Counted from the stretch's first letter, positions 7,625 through 15,943 are shown. The stretch: 64,000 bases of DNA from Flavobacteriaceae bacterium CG2_30_31_66 (GCA_001873065.1 MNYM01000034.1:1-64000), one strand, 5' to 3'. The notes: generated from the sequence alone by a model not told the origin. Numbers and translations are program-made.

Positions 7625-9808
7625 TTATTTCAATTTTATTTTAGTTGTTACCAATTCAACTTGCTCAACGCCCTCTGTAACTTGATTAACATAAACTCTT
7701 TTTACAAGATCACCTTTAATAATTTTTTTACCCAATTCATTTATTTTCATTTCATCATCTTTATCATATAAATCATTAACTAAAATAATTGATTGTGGAA
7801 AAACTTTCCCGGTTGCTTCAAAAAAGCCTTCTGTAAAAGCTGAACCAAATGCAGATAGTGGTGCGTCTGCTAGTAAAGGATAGTTATATTTATTGGTATT
7901 TGCAGAAATTACCGCCATAACAACTGAAAACTTTTTCATTCGTTGAAAACCCTCTGCAGCACCAGAAACTAAGTTTCCCTTGTTGTCGATATAATTAAAC
8001 TCGATTGCACCACTTGGAGTTTTATCAAATTTTAGGTGTCCACCTGCAAGCTCATTATATTTTATCAAATTTTGAAAATGTTCATTAGCATATTGTTCCA
8101 ATAAATTCACCATATTGTCAAATACTCTTTCTTTAGCTTTAACAGTTGCTTCTGCTAAATCAGAACATAAATTAAAATGCAAAAGATAGCCCTCAGGAAT
8201 ATCGGAAGGAACCAATGACGCGATTTCTTTTTCAGTATTTTTTATACTATCATAAATTCTTTTGGTTATACCCTCCAACCTTTCAATTTGAATAGATGAC
8301 TGCTCCATTCGTTTAATTGAACCTTTATAACGATTGATAATCGATTGAGAATTTTCATCTTCAGTACCAGAAATAAGTATATCTTTTTTTTGATCTTTTA
8401 AAAACTTTAATTCTTTTTTTAGCTTAGTAAGTCTTTCGTTTAGAGCAATTTCTTTTTCTCTAGTTTTAAGAATGCTATCCTCAATACTTGCTATTTTGTT
8501 GTAAAATGGTTGTGCATTTATTTGTAAGCCCCCAAAAAATCCTTCTAAATTACTTTTTACAAAATCAATATCTTTTTTAGAATCAACTGCTCTATTTTTT
8601 AATTTTATAAAGTGATTATGAGCATGCGAACCTTCCTTAGCTTCTCTATCGCATACAAAGCAATGCTCTTTCTCAATCATGTTTTTTAATGAAACACTAT
8701 CAGGCGAGTCTAGTGGTAAAAAATGGAATTGTTTGTTAGGGTTATTACTTATGTTTTTTAATGCTTTCTTTTCATAATGAACCTCTCTGAACTTTTGTAT
8801 TTTATGTTGAAATTCAGCTTCAATATTTTCAAATCCCAGAGATATCCATGAAAAATTCCCATCAAAAAAGCGACTATTTAAAGTTTCCAAAAACTTGCTA
8901 TATTCTTCCCCAACTTCGTTTACTTTTCTATTTTGCTCTTTTATTTTAATATCAAATTCATTTCTCCTTTCTGCATTAGAAAAATTTTCTTCTAATTCGT
9001 TTTTCTCCTTTTCAGCTGCCTCATATAAGTTTTTAAATTCTTTTAACTTGGTAGTTTCAAGTTCATAATTCTTTTCTAGTTCGGCTTTTATTTCGTTTGC
9101 TTTTTTAAATCTATCATTTTGAGCATCATTAAGATCTACTTGACGATTCAAATCTCTCTCAGCTTTTAGTTTGAAACTTTTAGTCAATAAAACTAAAGAC
9201 TCATATTTACTTATATCAGTTAAAGTTCTTACAGCATCTTCAATACTCGACTTTTTTCCAAAATCAATAATGCTATCAACTTCCTCACCTTGAAAAAACG
9301 AATATTGTCTGAGATTTGGTAGAATCAATTGCTTAATAACGTTATTTTTTTCTTCTGCATCAAAAACAGGTTTATATCTTGGTAAAATGTGATCAGTTTG
9401 ATTGACTTCCACATCATTCATTACAATTTGCCAACTATCAAAAGAGGTTATATTCTCTCTAATTCTTGTAGCTCTAAATGACTTTATAATTTGATATTTC
9501 CATCGCCCTGTAGAATATTCTATTTGAATTCCCGTTTCAACACTGTCACCGATTGGGGTTTCGTTTTTTGCTTTATCAGAAATAATCTTTACAGCAATAT
9601 CTTTAACCCCTTTTTTAATTTTATCGTCAGAATCAAGAATTTGATCATAAAAAAGCCATAAAAAAGCATTAAAAAATTTAGATTTTCCTGCTCCATTATC
9701 TGCTACAATAATATTGACACCTTCTTCAAAATCGTAACGCGTATCCTCAAATTCACCGAAGTAATTGAAGAAATTTTTAAATGAAATACTGTTGATAATT
9801 GATGCCAT
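7625..9808 (-). CDS. SMC/Rad50-like AAA ATPase of the Dnd-linked cassette
   Basis: This 727-aa protein begins with SISFKNFFNYFGEF and a Walker A ADNGAGKS at residues 36-43. It has a Q-loop-like FFQGEEVDS, two long coiled-coil arms, and a CFVC pair near residues 382-385 in the middle of the coiled coil. That is the position of the zinc hook in Rad50. A Walker B-like LLADAPLSAFG follows near residue 640. It is clearly a separate lineage from dndD. It lies between a 69-aa gene and the 174-aa gene with 1-bp gaps, so the cassette is one transcript. I infer a DNA-sensing or nuclease-loading ATPase of the restriction side. Confidence 0.78.
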   Translation of the reverse strand: MASIINSISFKNFFNYFGEFEDTRYDFEEGVNIIVADNGAGKSKFFNAFLWLFYDQILDSDDKIKKGVKDIAVKIISDKAKNETPIGDSVETGIQIEYSTGRWKYQIIKSFRATRIRENITSFDSWQIVMNDVEVNQTDHILPRYKPVFDAEEKNNVIKQLILPNLRQYSFFQGEEVDSIIDFGKKSSIEDAVRTLTDISKYESLVLLTKSFKLKAERDLNRQVDLNDAQNDRFKKANEIKAELEKNYELETTKLKEFKNLYEAAEKEKNELEENFSNAERRNEFDIKIKEQNRKVNEVGEEYSKFLETLNSRFFDGNFSWISLGFENIEAEFQHKIQKFREVHYEKKALKNISNNPNKQFHFLPLDSPDSVSLKNMIEKEHCFVCDREAKEGSHAHNHFIKLKNRAVDSKKDIDFVKSNLEGFFGGLQINAQPFYNKIASIEDSILKTREKEIALNERLTKLKKELKFLKDQKKDILISGTEDENSQSIINRYKGSIKRMEQSSIQIERLEGITKRIYDSIKNTEKEIASLVPSDIPEGYLLHFNLCSDLAEATVKAKERVFDNMVNLLEQYANEHFQNLIKYNELAGGHLKFDKTPSGAIEFNYIDNKGNLVSGAAEGFQRMKKFSVVMAVISANTNKYNYPLLADAPLSAFGSAFTEGFFEATGKVFPQSIILVNDLYDKDDEMKINELGKKIIKGDLVKRVYVNQVTEGVEQVELVTTKIKLK

Positions 9809-9809
9809 T

Positions 9810-10019
9810 TTAAGCTAAATTATGTAAATTTTTTATCTTTCTGTAAATTTGTGTTTCACTCAAATTATTATCGTTTTCATTAATAATAACTGACATAACT
9901 TCAACTATTTTGTTATAATATGGTGGTGTTGTTGTTAATGTTTGAACATCTTTAATTTTATGCTGTTCACATATTTTCTTATCAGAAATAATTTCTCTTA
10001 ATATTTGGTTTCTATCCAC
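9810..10019 (-). CDS. Hypothetical 69-aa protein in the Dnd-linked cassette
   Basis: I do not recognise this protein. It begins MDRNQILREIISDKKICEQ and looks mostly helical and basic, without a membrane segment. It is separated by one base from both the helicase gene upstream and the SMC-like gene downstream. That spacing argues that it is real and translated together with them. It may be a small subunit bridging helicase and ATPase. Confidence 0.65.
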   Translation of the reverse strand: MDRNQILREIISDKKICEQHKIKDVQTLTTTPPYYNKIVEVMSVIINENDNNLSETQIYRKIKNLHNLA

Positions 10020-10020
10020 T

Positions 10021-12255
10021 TTATAGTTCGTTTATAATTGTATCTAAATCTAAATTGTATTTAAAGCATAAGTTTTCAAGTGCTTGTTGAGAATCATAAA
10101 AATTAAGTGCTAAACTCGCAAAATATCCTACCCTTCGTAGTTCATTTTTAACTAAATTTTTCTCCATACTAAACAATTCTGCATTGTTATCGTTTAATCT
10201 TGGTATTACAACCATATCAAAAATTGTTGCAAATGGCTTGTCGACATGTTTTCGTAACAATCGCCCACGCCTTTGAATAAATTGTCTGGGATTTCCTGTG
10301 CTACTCGCAAAAATTCCTACTTCAGCTCTAGGTACGTCTACACCTTCATCTAACATTTTCATGGCAAAAAGCATATCAATCTTACCCTCTGAAAAGCCCC
10401 TTAATAAATCATTCAAATTTTGTCCGTCTGCGATATAAGAGTTCATTTTCAATTCTGGTAATATTTCATTACCAGCAATTAGAAATTTATTAAGCATTCT
10501 ATCAGCATTTCCTAGTTCATCATACACATATCCTTCTGGTATATAGGTAAATATATATTTTAACTTTTTTAATTGTCTTAATTCTAATAATATATTTTTA
10601 AAGCATTCAACTTTATTATTTGCCTTATGTATGATGTTTTTTCTTAATAAAAGAAGTTTTTCTACCATAGGGTCTTTTTTAAACTCTCCTTTATTAAAAT
10701 CAAAATATCGTAAAAGCTTTTTAGAAATCTCTATATATTTTTCTAACTCCTCTTCATTTAACTCAACCAAAACCGGAAAATATCTATAGTTAGTCAAAAA
10801 GTCCATTTCCATAGCTTGTTGCATTGAAAAACTATAGGTATATGGCTCTTGGTCATTAAAAAAGCGATCAATAAATTGAGTCCCTTCAATATCATAAACT
10901 CTTTTTGGTGTAGCTGATAAACCTATTCTTTTAGGTATTTGCGAATTCTTAAAAGATGCTTTAATATTTTTCGCACCCATATTGTGGGCTTCATCTGCAA
11001 TGAGTATAAATTCGTTTTCTATTTTGTTAAAATATCTTCTAAATTTAGCAGTTGAAAAGCTGGCATAAGTTGAAATAATGACAATATTTTTCTTAATGCC
11101 AGCATTAAAATTACTAACGTAGTTTGAAAATTCTTTCTCCCACTTATTTCCACCTCCTACTTTTAAAATATTCTGAAAATTAAATTCTACAACTTCATCT
11201 TCCCATTGATTTAATAAAGCAATTGATGGCACTAGTATTATTGTATAATAATTATTTGTCTTTTTAAACTCGTTTAATACACAATTTAATGAAGTTTTTG
11301 TTTTACCTGTACCTGTTGCCATACCAAATACTCCAGTATAATTGTTATTTACCCAATTATTGTAAGCTTGTACCTGATATTCTCTTGGTTGGTATGGTGG
11401 TGGAAATTTAGGACTCGTAACTATTTCTTCAACTTTTGTTTCAAATTTTGATTTTAAAACTTTATTAATTCGTTTTATATTTTGTTCTTCTTCTGTATAA
11501 GTTTCTGTTTCTAAACTTACTAGATTTATTTCCTCATCTAGTAATTGTTTCGCTGTTAACGAAACTGATTTATCTTTAATAATATTTACTAGTTTTTCAG
11601 GATTTAGATAAATAAAATCTCTAGATTCTTTTTTAAAAATAACTTCATATTCTTTTTCTTCATTGCTAATGTTGGCTCTTTCAGCAGTTTCACCCCAAGA
11701 ACGGTTTATTACAAAACTTTCACCATTACAAACTATTCCTTTATAAGTAAAATTGCAACTTCCAACAATATTAATTACATTACCTTCATGATCCCAAAAT
11801 AAAGCCTCTTTGTAATGAGATATTTCACCACTTTTTGTAGTAACTGGAATTATTCGAACCCTGTTATTATCAATTAAGTACCTTAAACAATTATAAAAAT
11901 GATTTACTTGCTTTTTTGTTAAAACCTCATTTAACTTTTCTAAATCCCTTAAAATATTTGTTTCTATAGAGTTATAAAAAGCTTCATCTAAAACCAATTC
12001 ATTATTGATCAACTTATAATCATTTTCATTTACAAAGTGATTAATCAAAAAATCAATTGTTCCATCATTGTATATAAATTGTGCAAATCCATAAGATAAA
12101 GTGCTTATTGATGAAGAACTAAAATAACCCAATTTAAACTGTATCTTTTTTGAAACAGGAATTACCTCTCCAAAAAAATGCAAAGGAATCATATCTCCTG
12201 TTGAGGAAATTTTTAATGTTACAGGAAAATTAATATTTTTAAAATTAGTATTCAA
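10021..12255 (-). CDS. PLD-like nuclease / DEAH SF2 helicase fusion
   Basis: The 744-aa protein has an N-terminal phospholipase-D-type element near residues 146-170: HYKEALFWD followed by GSCNFT, matching the HxK...D...GSxN pattern. An SF2 helicase follows with motif I ATGTGKT near 315, motif II DEAH near 420, motif III LSATP near 445 and motif VI QRRGRLLRK near 665. PLD-helicase fusions are known in restriction and defence islands, where the PLD part can cut DNA and the motor moves it. It is the second gene of the cassette, 11 bp after the XRE gene. The HxK-to-D spacing is one residue longer than the classical HKD motif. Confidence 0.85.
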   Translation of the reverse strand: MNTNFKNINFPVTLKISSTGDMIPLHFFGEVIPVSKKIQFKLGYFSSSSISTLSYGFAQFIYNDGTIDFLINHFVNENDYKLINNELVLDEAFYNSIETNILRDLEKLNEVLTKKQVNHFYNCLRYLIDNNRVRIIPVTTKSGEISHYKEALFWDHEGNVINIVGSCNFTYKGIVCNGESFVINRSWGETAERANISNEEKEYEVIFKKESRDFIYLNPEKLVNIIKDKSVSLTAKQLLDEEINLVSLETETYTEEEQNIKRINKVLKSKFETKVEEIVTSPKFPPPYQPREYQVQAYNNWVNNNYTGVFGMATGTGKTKTSLNCVLNEFKKTNNYYTIILVPSIALLNQWEDEVVEFNFQNILKVGGGNKWEKEFSNYVSNFNAGIKKNIVIISTYASFSTAKFRRYFNKIENEFILIADEAHNMGAKNIKASFKNSQIPKRIGLSATPKRVYDIEGTQFIDRFFNDQEPYTYSFSMQQAMEMDFLTNYRYFPVLVELNEEELEKYIEISKKLLRYFDFNKGEFKKDPMVEKLLLLRKNIIHKANNKVECFKNILLELRQLKKLKYIFTYIPEGYVYDELGNADRMLNKFLIAGNEILPELKMNSYIADGQNLNDLLRGFSEGKIDMLFAMKMLDEGVDVPRAEVGIFASSTGNPRQFIQRRGRLLRKHVDKPFATIFDMVVIPRLNDNNAELFSMEKNLVKNELRRVGYFASLALNFYDSQQALENLCFKYNLDLDTIINEL

Positions 12256-12266
12256 TAGCTGATTTT

Positions 12267-12479
12267 TTACAAATCATTTAATAATTCAGACAATGTCAAA
12301 TTAAATGCTTTGGCAATTTTTTCAATTACAACAAGAGAAACATTTCTCTTACCGTTTTCAATTCCAGGAATATAAGTACGGTCAAGGTCAGCAATTTCAG
12401 CTAATTTTTCTTGAGAGTATCCTCTAGCAATTCTTAAATCTTTTATCCTAGACCCAAATTTTTCGCGTATATCATCCAT
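12267..12479 (-). CDS. XRE-family (HTH) controller protein
   Basis: This 70-aa protein is almost entirely one helix-turn-helix domain: IKDLRIARGYSQEKLAEIA, then DLDRTYIPGIENGKRN. The pattern matches controller (C) proteins of restriction systems. I start it at ATG 12479 (MDDIREKFG); a longer frame from a TTG at 12506 would run into the operator-like sequence. It is the first gene of the cassette, so it probably times expression of the helicase, SMC and downstream genes. GTAGAC-type repeats lie immediately upstream. Confidence 0.85.
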   Translation of the reverse strand: MDDIREKFGSRIKDLRIARGYSQEKLAEIADLDRTYIPGIENGKRNVSLVVIEKIAKAFNLTLSELLNDL

Positions 12480-12497
12480 CCTACTAAATTCGTGCAA

Positions 12498-12530
12498 AGT
12501 AGACAATTGTACAATAGACGATAGTCTACT
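12498..12530. promoter_or_regulatory. Candidate controller-protein operator
   Basis: AGTAGAC (12498-12504) and GTCTACT (12524-12530) form an inverted repeat with a 19-nt spacer. The right side also holds a tighter dyad, TAGAC-GATA-GTCTA. It lies just upstream of the XRE gene start on the minus strand, the expected place for an autoregulatory operator of a restriction-type controller. Confidence 0.5.
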
Positions 12531-12584
12531 TGCTTTTTAGTTATAAACTTCCTACAAATTAAACTTGATAAGGTTATAATACCC

Positions 12585-13013
12585 CTACCTCTTCCTCCTC
12601 CTCAAACTCCCCCCTTTTTTAATCAAGGCTTTGGGCAAATTTCCTTCACGAATGGCTGTCCCATTTTTTCGGAGAACGATTTCTATGGCAGCTTCTGAGT
12701 AGTGGAATTGGGTGGCTAGTTGTTGTAAGGTTGCGCCACTTTCATAGAATTCTTGTAGGGTTTGCTTGTCAGCAGCTGTCATGGTGGCAATCTCTTCGTC
12801 GGCACTTTTTTGGAAATGCGTTTGGAAGTCGCCCATGGCTTTTACCAACGATTGAAAGGTTTCAACAGAGATTTTTGTCGCTTTCTTTGGTTGGGTTTCA
12901 TCACCACTATGGTCCACGATTTCGTAGTATTTGGTGCCCTCTTCTTCTATGGAATGGAACAAAATTGTCCCTTTATGGGTATCTATTTGGAGGGTTTCTA
13001 GGATTTTTTTCAT
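12585..13013 (-). CDS. Hypothetical 142-aa protein with C-terminal HTH-like segment
   Basis: I do not recognise this protein as a named family. Residues 1-70 look like a small beta-rich domain (GTILFHSIEEEGTKYYEIVD). Residues 75-130 are helical and read like a helix-turn-helix: LQEFYESGATLQQLATQF, then HYSEAAIEIVLRKNGTAI. The C-terminus is very basic (LRRRKR), which fits nucleic-acid binding. Its codons are clearly more GC-rich than those of the neighbouring Dnd cassette, suggesting a different origin. No partner gene is adjacent in the same direction within 70 bp downstream other than the cassette start. Confidence 0.65.
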   Translation of the reverse strand: MKKILETLQIDTHKGTILFHSIEEEGTKYYEIVDHSGDETQPKKATKISVETFQSLVKAMGDFQTHFQKSADEEIATMTAADKQTLQEFYESGATLQQLATQFHYSEAAIEIVLRKNGTAIREGNLPKALIKKGGSLRRRKR

Positions 13014-13150
13014 GGCTGGTTGTTTGGGTTGGTACTAAAGTAAGGGTTTTTTAGAAATTATTGGGGTAAAATGGGTTTAAAAGTTTGAGGGTTTCTGTTG
13101 TTTAGGGGTTAGGGGTTAACTGGTTAGGGGTTAGGGTTGAGTTTTGAGTG

Positions 13151-13189
13151 TTGAGTTCTTAGTGAATTCTAGGTAGGGAATAGATGCTG
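13151..13189 (+). repeat. 39-bp direct repeat, left copy
   Basis: The 39 bases from 13151 (TTGAGTTCTTAGTGAATTCT...) to 13189 are identical to 14671-14709. The two copies bracket the DUF4143 ATPase gene, 1,520 bp apart. Both are preceded by G/T-rich, TTAGGGGTT-like low-complexity sequence, so the similarity extends imperfectly upstream. Confidence 0.85.
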
Positions 13190-13232
13190 TGATGCAGAAA
13201 TAAATTAGGTATTATTAAGCAATACTTTTCTT

Positions 13233-13288
13233 TAAATTATCGAAACTTGCAAAAATTACAAGTTTCGATAATTTATTTTATATCTTTG
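13233..13288 (+). promoter_or_regulatory. 17-bp inverted repeat plus -7 box, near-leaderless promoter
   Basis: Perfectly complementary arms at 13233-13249 (ending CGAAACTTG) and 13259-13275 (starting CAAGTTTCG) flank a 9-nt loop. A canonical -7 box TATCTTTG follows at 13281-13288, only four bases before the ATG at 13293. Transcription would start at or next to the start codon, so the message should be leaderless, and a protein on the dyad would cover the -33 region. Confidence 0.65.
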
Positions 13289-13292
13289 TTGC

Positions 13293-14525
13293 ATGAAAAA
13301 TTATACAGACCGAAAAGAATACTTAGCCAAATTACTATCTTATAAAGACAAAGATCTTATAAAAGTGGTAAGTGGTTTAAGAAGGTCTGGCAAATCTACA
13401 CTCCTAAAAATATATCAAGAGAAAATTCTTACACTTGGGGTAGCAAAAGAACAAATTCAATTTTATAATTTTGAATTGCCCGAAAATTTTGTCAATAAAA
13501 GTTGGGAGGATATTTACTTTGATATAAAAAGAAAACTAAAAACTGATAAGCCTAACTATATTTTTTTAGACGAGGTTCAAAACATACCTCTTTTTGAAAA
13601 ATTAGTTGACGGACTTTTTGTCAGTGATCATGTTGATGTTTATGTAACAGGATCAAATGCCTTTTTATTATCGGGAGAATTGGCTACTTTGTTGAGTGGT
13701 CGTTATATTGAAATTTCAATACTGCCCTTTTCTTTCAATGAATACTTAAGGGCAAGAAATATTGACATCAGTAATACATATTTGAATTTTGAATCATTGT
13801 TTTTCGATTATGTAAATGAAACATCGTTACCAAAAGGCATTGAACTTCGTGAAGATGGTTATGATAAAATTCAGGAGTATCTTGAGGCTATTTATAAAAC
13901 GATTATAGAGAAAGACATTTCACAGCGGCATCAAATAAATGAAAAACGGGCTTTTGAAAATGTCATAAAATTCGTGGCATCCAATATTGGAAATGCATTA
14001 TCGCCAAATAATATATCTATTACTTTAAAACAAGATGGACAAAGCATACATCATGCTACTGTTGAAAAATATTTGGAATATTTGACAACCAGTTTTGTAT
14101 TTTATAAAGTAAATCGATTTGATCTAAAAGGTAGGAAACAATTAGCCACACAAGAAAAATATTATTTAGTAGATTTAGGATTACTTAATATTTTGGTTGG
14201 CAAAGAGAGAACTACTGATAGAGGACATATTTTAGAAAATATTGTTTATTTAGAGTTGCTTAGAAGAGGAAATAAAATCTGGACGGGAACAAGCAGAAAC
14301 TCAGAAGTTGACTTTGTTTGTAAAACCAAAACAGGTGAAATAGCCTATTATCAGGTGGCTTGGCAAATGACCAATGAAAAGACTTTAGAAAGAGAGTTTA
14401 CAGCTCTGGAAAAAATAAAGGATAATTATCCTAAGTTTTTACTTACTACTGATGGTTTTACTCAAGATAGAAGTGGTGTAAAACATTTAAACGTGTTTCA
14501 TTGGTTACTTGGGATATCTAGGTAA
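13293..14525 (+). CDS. AAA ATPase with DUF4143 C-terminus
   Basis: The 410-aa product belongs to the ATP-binding proteins that combine an AAA_14 ATPase with a C-terminal DUF4143, a PD-(D/E)XK-like region. Visible motifs are Walker A GLRRSGKS near residues 28-35, Walker B YIFLDEVQN near 90-98, the sensor segment DVYVTGSNAFLLSGEL, and C-terminal NSEVDFVCKT. These proteins are common cargo of bacterial and archaeal islands and their role is not well established. The gene stands alone with its own dyad promoter and is bracketed by 39-bp direct repeats, which fits an independently moving cassette. Confidence 0.85.
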   Translation: MKNYTDRKEYLAKLLSYKDKDLIKVVSGLRRSGKSTLLKIYQEKILTLGVAKEQIQFYNFELPENFVNKSWEDIYFDIKRKLKTDKPNYIFLDEVQNIPLFEKLVDGLFVSDHVDVYVTGSNAFLLSGELATLLSGRYIEISILPFSFNEYLRARNIDISNTYLNFESLFFDYVNETSLPKGIELREDGYDKIQEYLEAIYKTIIEKDISQRHQINEKRAFENVIKFVASNIGNALSPNNISITLKQDGQSIHHATVEKYLEYLTTSFVFYKVNRFDLKGRKQLATQEKYYLVDLGLLNILVGKERTTDRGHILENIVYLELLRRGNKIWTGTSRNSEVDFVCKTKTGEIAYYQVAWQMTNEKTLEREFTALEKIKDNYPKFLLTTDGFTQDRSGVKHLNVFHWLLGISR

Positions 14526-14886
14526 CAATGAAAAGTAGGTTCGAGGTTAGGGGTTTAAGGGTTTCTGTTGTTTGAGGGTTTCTGTTGTTTAGGGGTTAGG
14601 GTTTAAAAGTTTCTTTTGTTTGAGGGTTTCTTTTGTTTGGGGGTTAGTGTTGGGTTTTGAGTGTTGGGTTTTGAGTTCTTAGTGAATTCTAGGTAGGGAA
14701 TAGATGCTGAAACTAGTTCAGGATGACAGTGATAGCTGAAGGTTTGGGAGTTTTGAATGGATTTTGGTTAAAATGATAAAGATTGATAATCCCATACACT
14801 GTAAACTGTTCACTTTGCAAACAAATTTTTTTATACATTTGTAAGTAAGCAATAAAGCACTTTTGAGTGTTTTGTTCAAAAAAATC
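14526..14886. other. Non-coding repeats downstream of the ATPase gene
   Basis: The stretch contains degenerate G/T-rich units (GGGTTTCTGTTGTTTGA, GGGGTTAGGGTT), then the right copy of the 39-bp direct repeat and a GAACTAGTTTC-type fragment followed by CAGGATGACAG, a dispersed element common in Flavobacteriaceae intergenic DNA. Short open frames on the minus strand (14713-14978) overlap each other and these repeats and are not believable genes. Confidence 0.6.
14671..14709 (+). repeat. 39-bp direct repeat, right copy
   Basis: Identical over 39 bases to 13151-13189. Immediately downstream the two copies diverge: the left continues TGATGCAG, the right AAACTAG. The repeat therefore has a sharp right boundary. 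Confidence 0.85.
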
Positions 14887-15531
14887 ATGAATGTATCCAT
14901 CATAAAGCATGAATTACAAAATATCCTTTCAGGAAAGAGCGGCATTAGCCATGATGCAGTTATCCAAACAATCGCCAATCACCTTAGAACAAGCCAAAGA
15001 GCAAGTCCTATGGCTGAAGAAAAACACCAAAACAAATCAAAAGAAACAAAGAGTTTAATTGAATTTGCTAAAAGGCATCAATTGTTTTTTAATGACATTG
15101 ATGAAGAAAAATTTGTTGCTGAAGGTGCTGAGCAACGCGTTTTTATAGAAGAAAACCAGTTTGTAATCAAATTAAATGATGCTATATATTACGCTTCTTG
15201 GGAAGATTATTTTTATAACTTATTACTTCATAATTATTTCTTTGCTGATACAAATTATAAATTTTTAGGGTTTTATTTAAAAGAAGATTTGTTATATGCC
15301 GTTGTTAAACAGCCTTTTGTAAAAGCAACATCTATTACAGATTTATCACAAGTAAAAGCATTTTTAACAAATAATGGTTTTGAAAACACCAAAAATAACG
15401 ATTATAATCACCCAATTTTAGGCATCATTTTAGAGGATTTACATGATGAAAATGTGTTAACTAGCAATGGTATTCTTTGTTTTATTGATACCGTTTTTTA
15501 TATAAATCCAGCTGTTTTCTGGAAATTGTAA
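14887..15531 (+). CDS. Putative polyvalent-protein-type kinase domain protein
   Basis: The 214-aa product has the sequence style of the putative polyvalent protein kinase domain found in large mobile-element polyproteins. It shows EGAEQRVFIEENQFVIKLND, then SWEDYFYNLLLHNYFF, LLYAVVKQPFV, and a C-terminal LEDLHDENVL with FIDT. The last two look like the catalytic HxDxxxxN-like loop and a DFG equivalent. I use ATG 14887 (MNVSIIKHEL); an in-frame TTG at 14863 is possible. Such domains occur in phage and conjugative-element polyproteins; here it is a stand-alone gene. A decayed copy of its 3' end lies near 17273. Confidence 0.65.
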   Translation: MNVSIIKHELQNILSGKSGISHDAVIQTIANHLRTSQRASPMAEEKHQNKSKETKSLIEFAKRHQLFFNDIDEEKFVAEGAEQRVFIEENQFVIKLNDAIYYASWEDYFYNLLLHNYFFADTNYKFLGFYLKEDLLYAVVKQPFVKATSITDLSQVKAFLTNNGFENTKNNDYNHPILGIILEDLHDENVLTSNGILCFIDTVFYINPAVFWKL

Positions 15532-15796
15532 TCAAAGAGACTACATTTATTTTATAATCGTTTGAGGTCTTAAAATCCCGCTAAAAAGTCGGGACAGCAT
15601 GTTTAGGATGACAAACAGATTGACTTTTATGGGTATGAGCGGCAAAAATGCTAAAAAAAGAGGCTGTTTTGTTGATAACTTTTTTTCTGAACCGCTGATA
15701 TGCTGGGTTTTAGAAGGTACATACGGATGTAGTTTTTTAGAATGAAGCCTTTTTTTGTTGCGGATGTGGGGTTTTAAAAAGGTGTTTGTGTATTTT

Positions 15797-15818
15797 TTTT
15801 TACATACGTATGTAAAAA
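15797..15818. repeat. Perfect 22-bp palindrome in a cluster of related sites
   Basis: The arms TTTTTACATAC and GTATGTAAAAA meet without a spacer to give an uninterrupted palindrome. Related half-sites occur at 15719-15732, 15829-15843 and 15863-15876. The arrangement is that of a multi-site operator, although the nearest genes point away from it or end before it. Confidence 0.6.
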
Positions 15819-15909
15819 TAATTGTATAGGTATGTATGTACCAACGCAAGCGTGTGTAATTCCTTTTATGTACGTATGCATTTGGGTGTTTTTTTACCTA
15901 TTTATAAGG

Positions 15910-15943
15910 CAAAAAAACCTCAAAAGCCTAGCTGTTGAGGTTT
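15910..15943 (-). terminator. Rho-independent terminator of the HU-related gene
   Basis: On the minus strand AAACCTCAA pairs with TTGAGGTTT over 9 bp and is followed by a run of T. It lies about 20 bp after the stop codon of the HU-related gene. Confidence 0.75.

Noticed and set aside
12731..13054. Plus-strand frames of 79-107 codons opposite the 142-aa gene
   Set aside because: They are antisense shadows of the GC-richer minus-strand gene, which has the more credible composition.
13081..13150. TTAGGGGTTAGGG repeats resembling telomeric sequence
   Set aside because: Degenerate G/T-rich intergenic sequence that recurs at 14540-14660; no ordered array or chromosome end is implied.
14713..14978. 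Two overlapping minus-strand open frames before the kinase gene
   Set aside because: They overlap each other, run through repeats and the kinase 5' end, and look like chance frames.
15547..15849. A 100-codon minus-strand open frame
   Set aside because: Low-complexity composition, overlap with palindromic repeats and a dispersed element, and no family resemblance; a chance frame.
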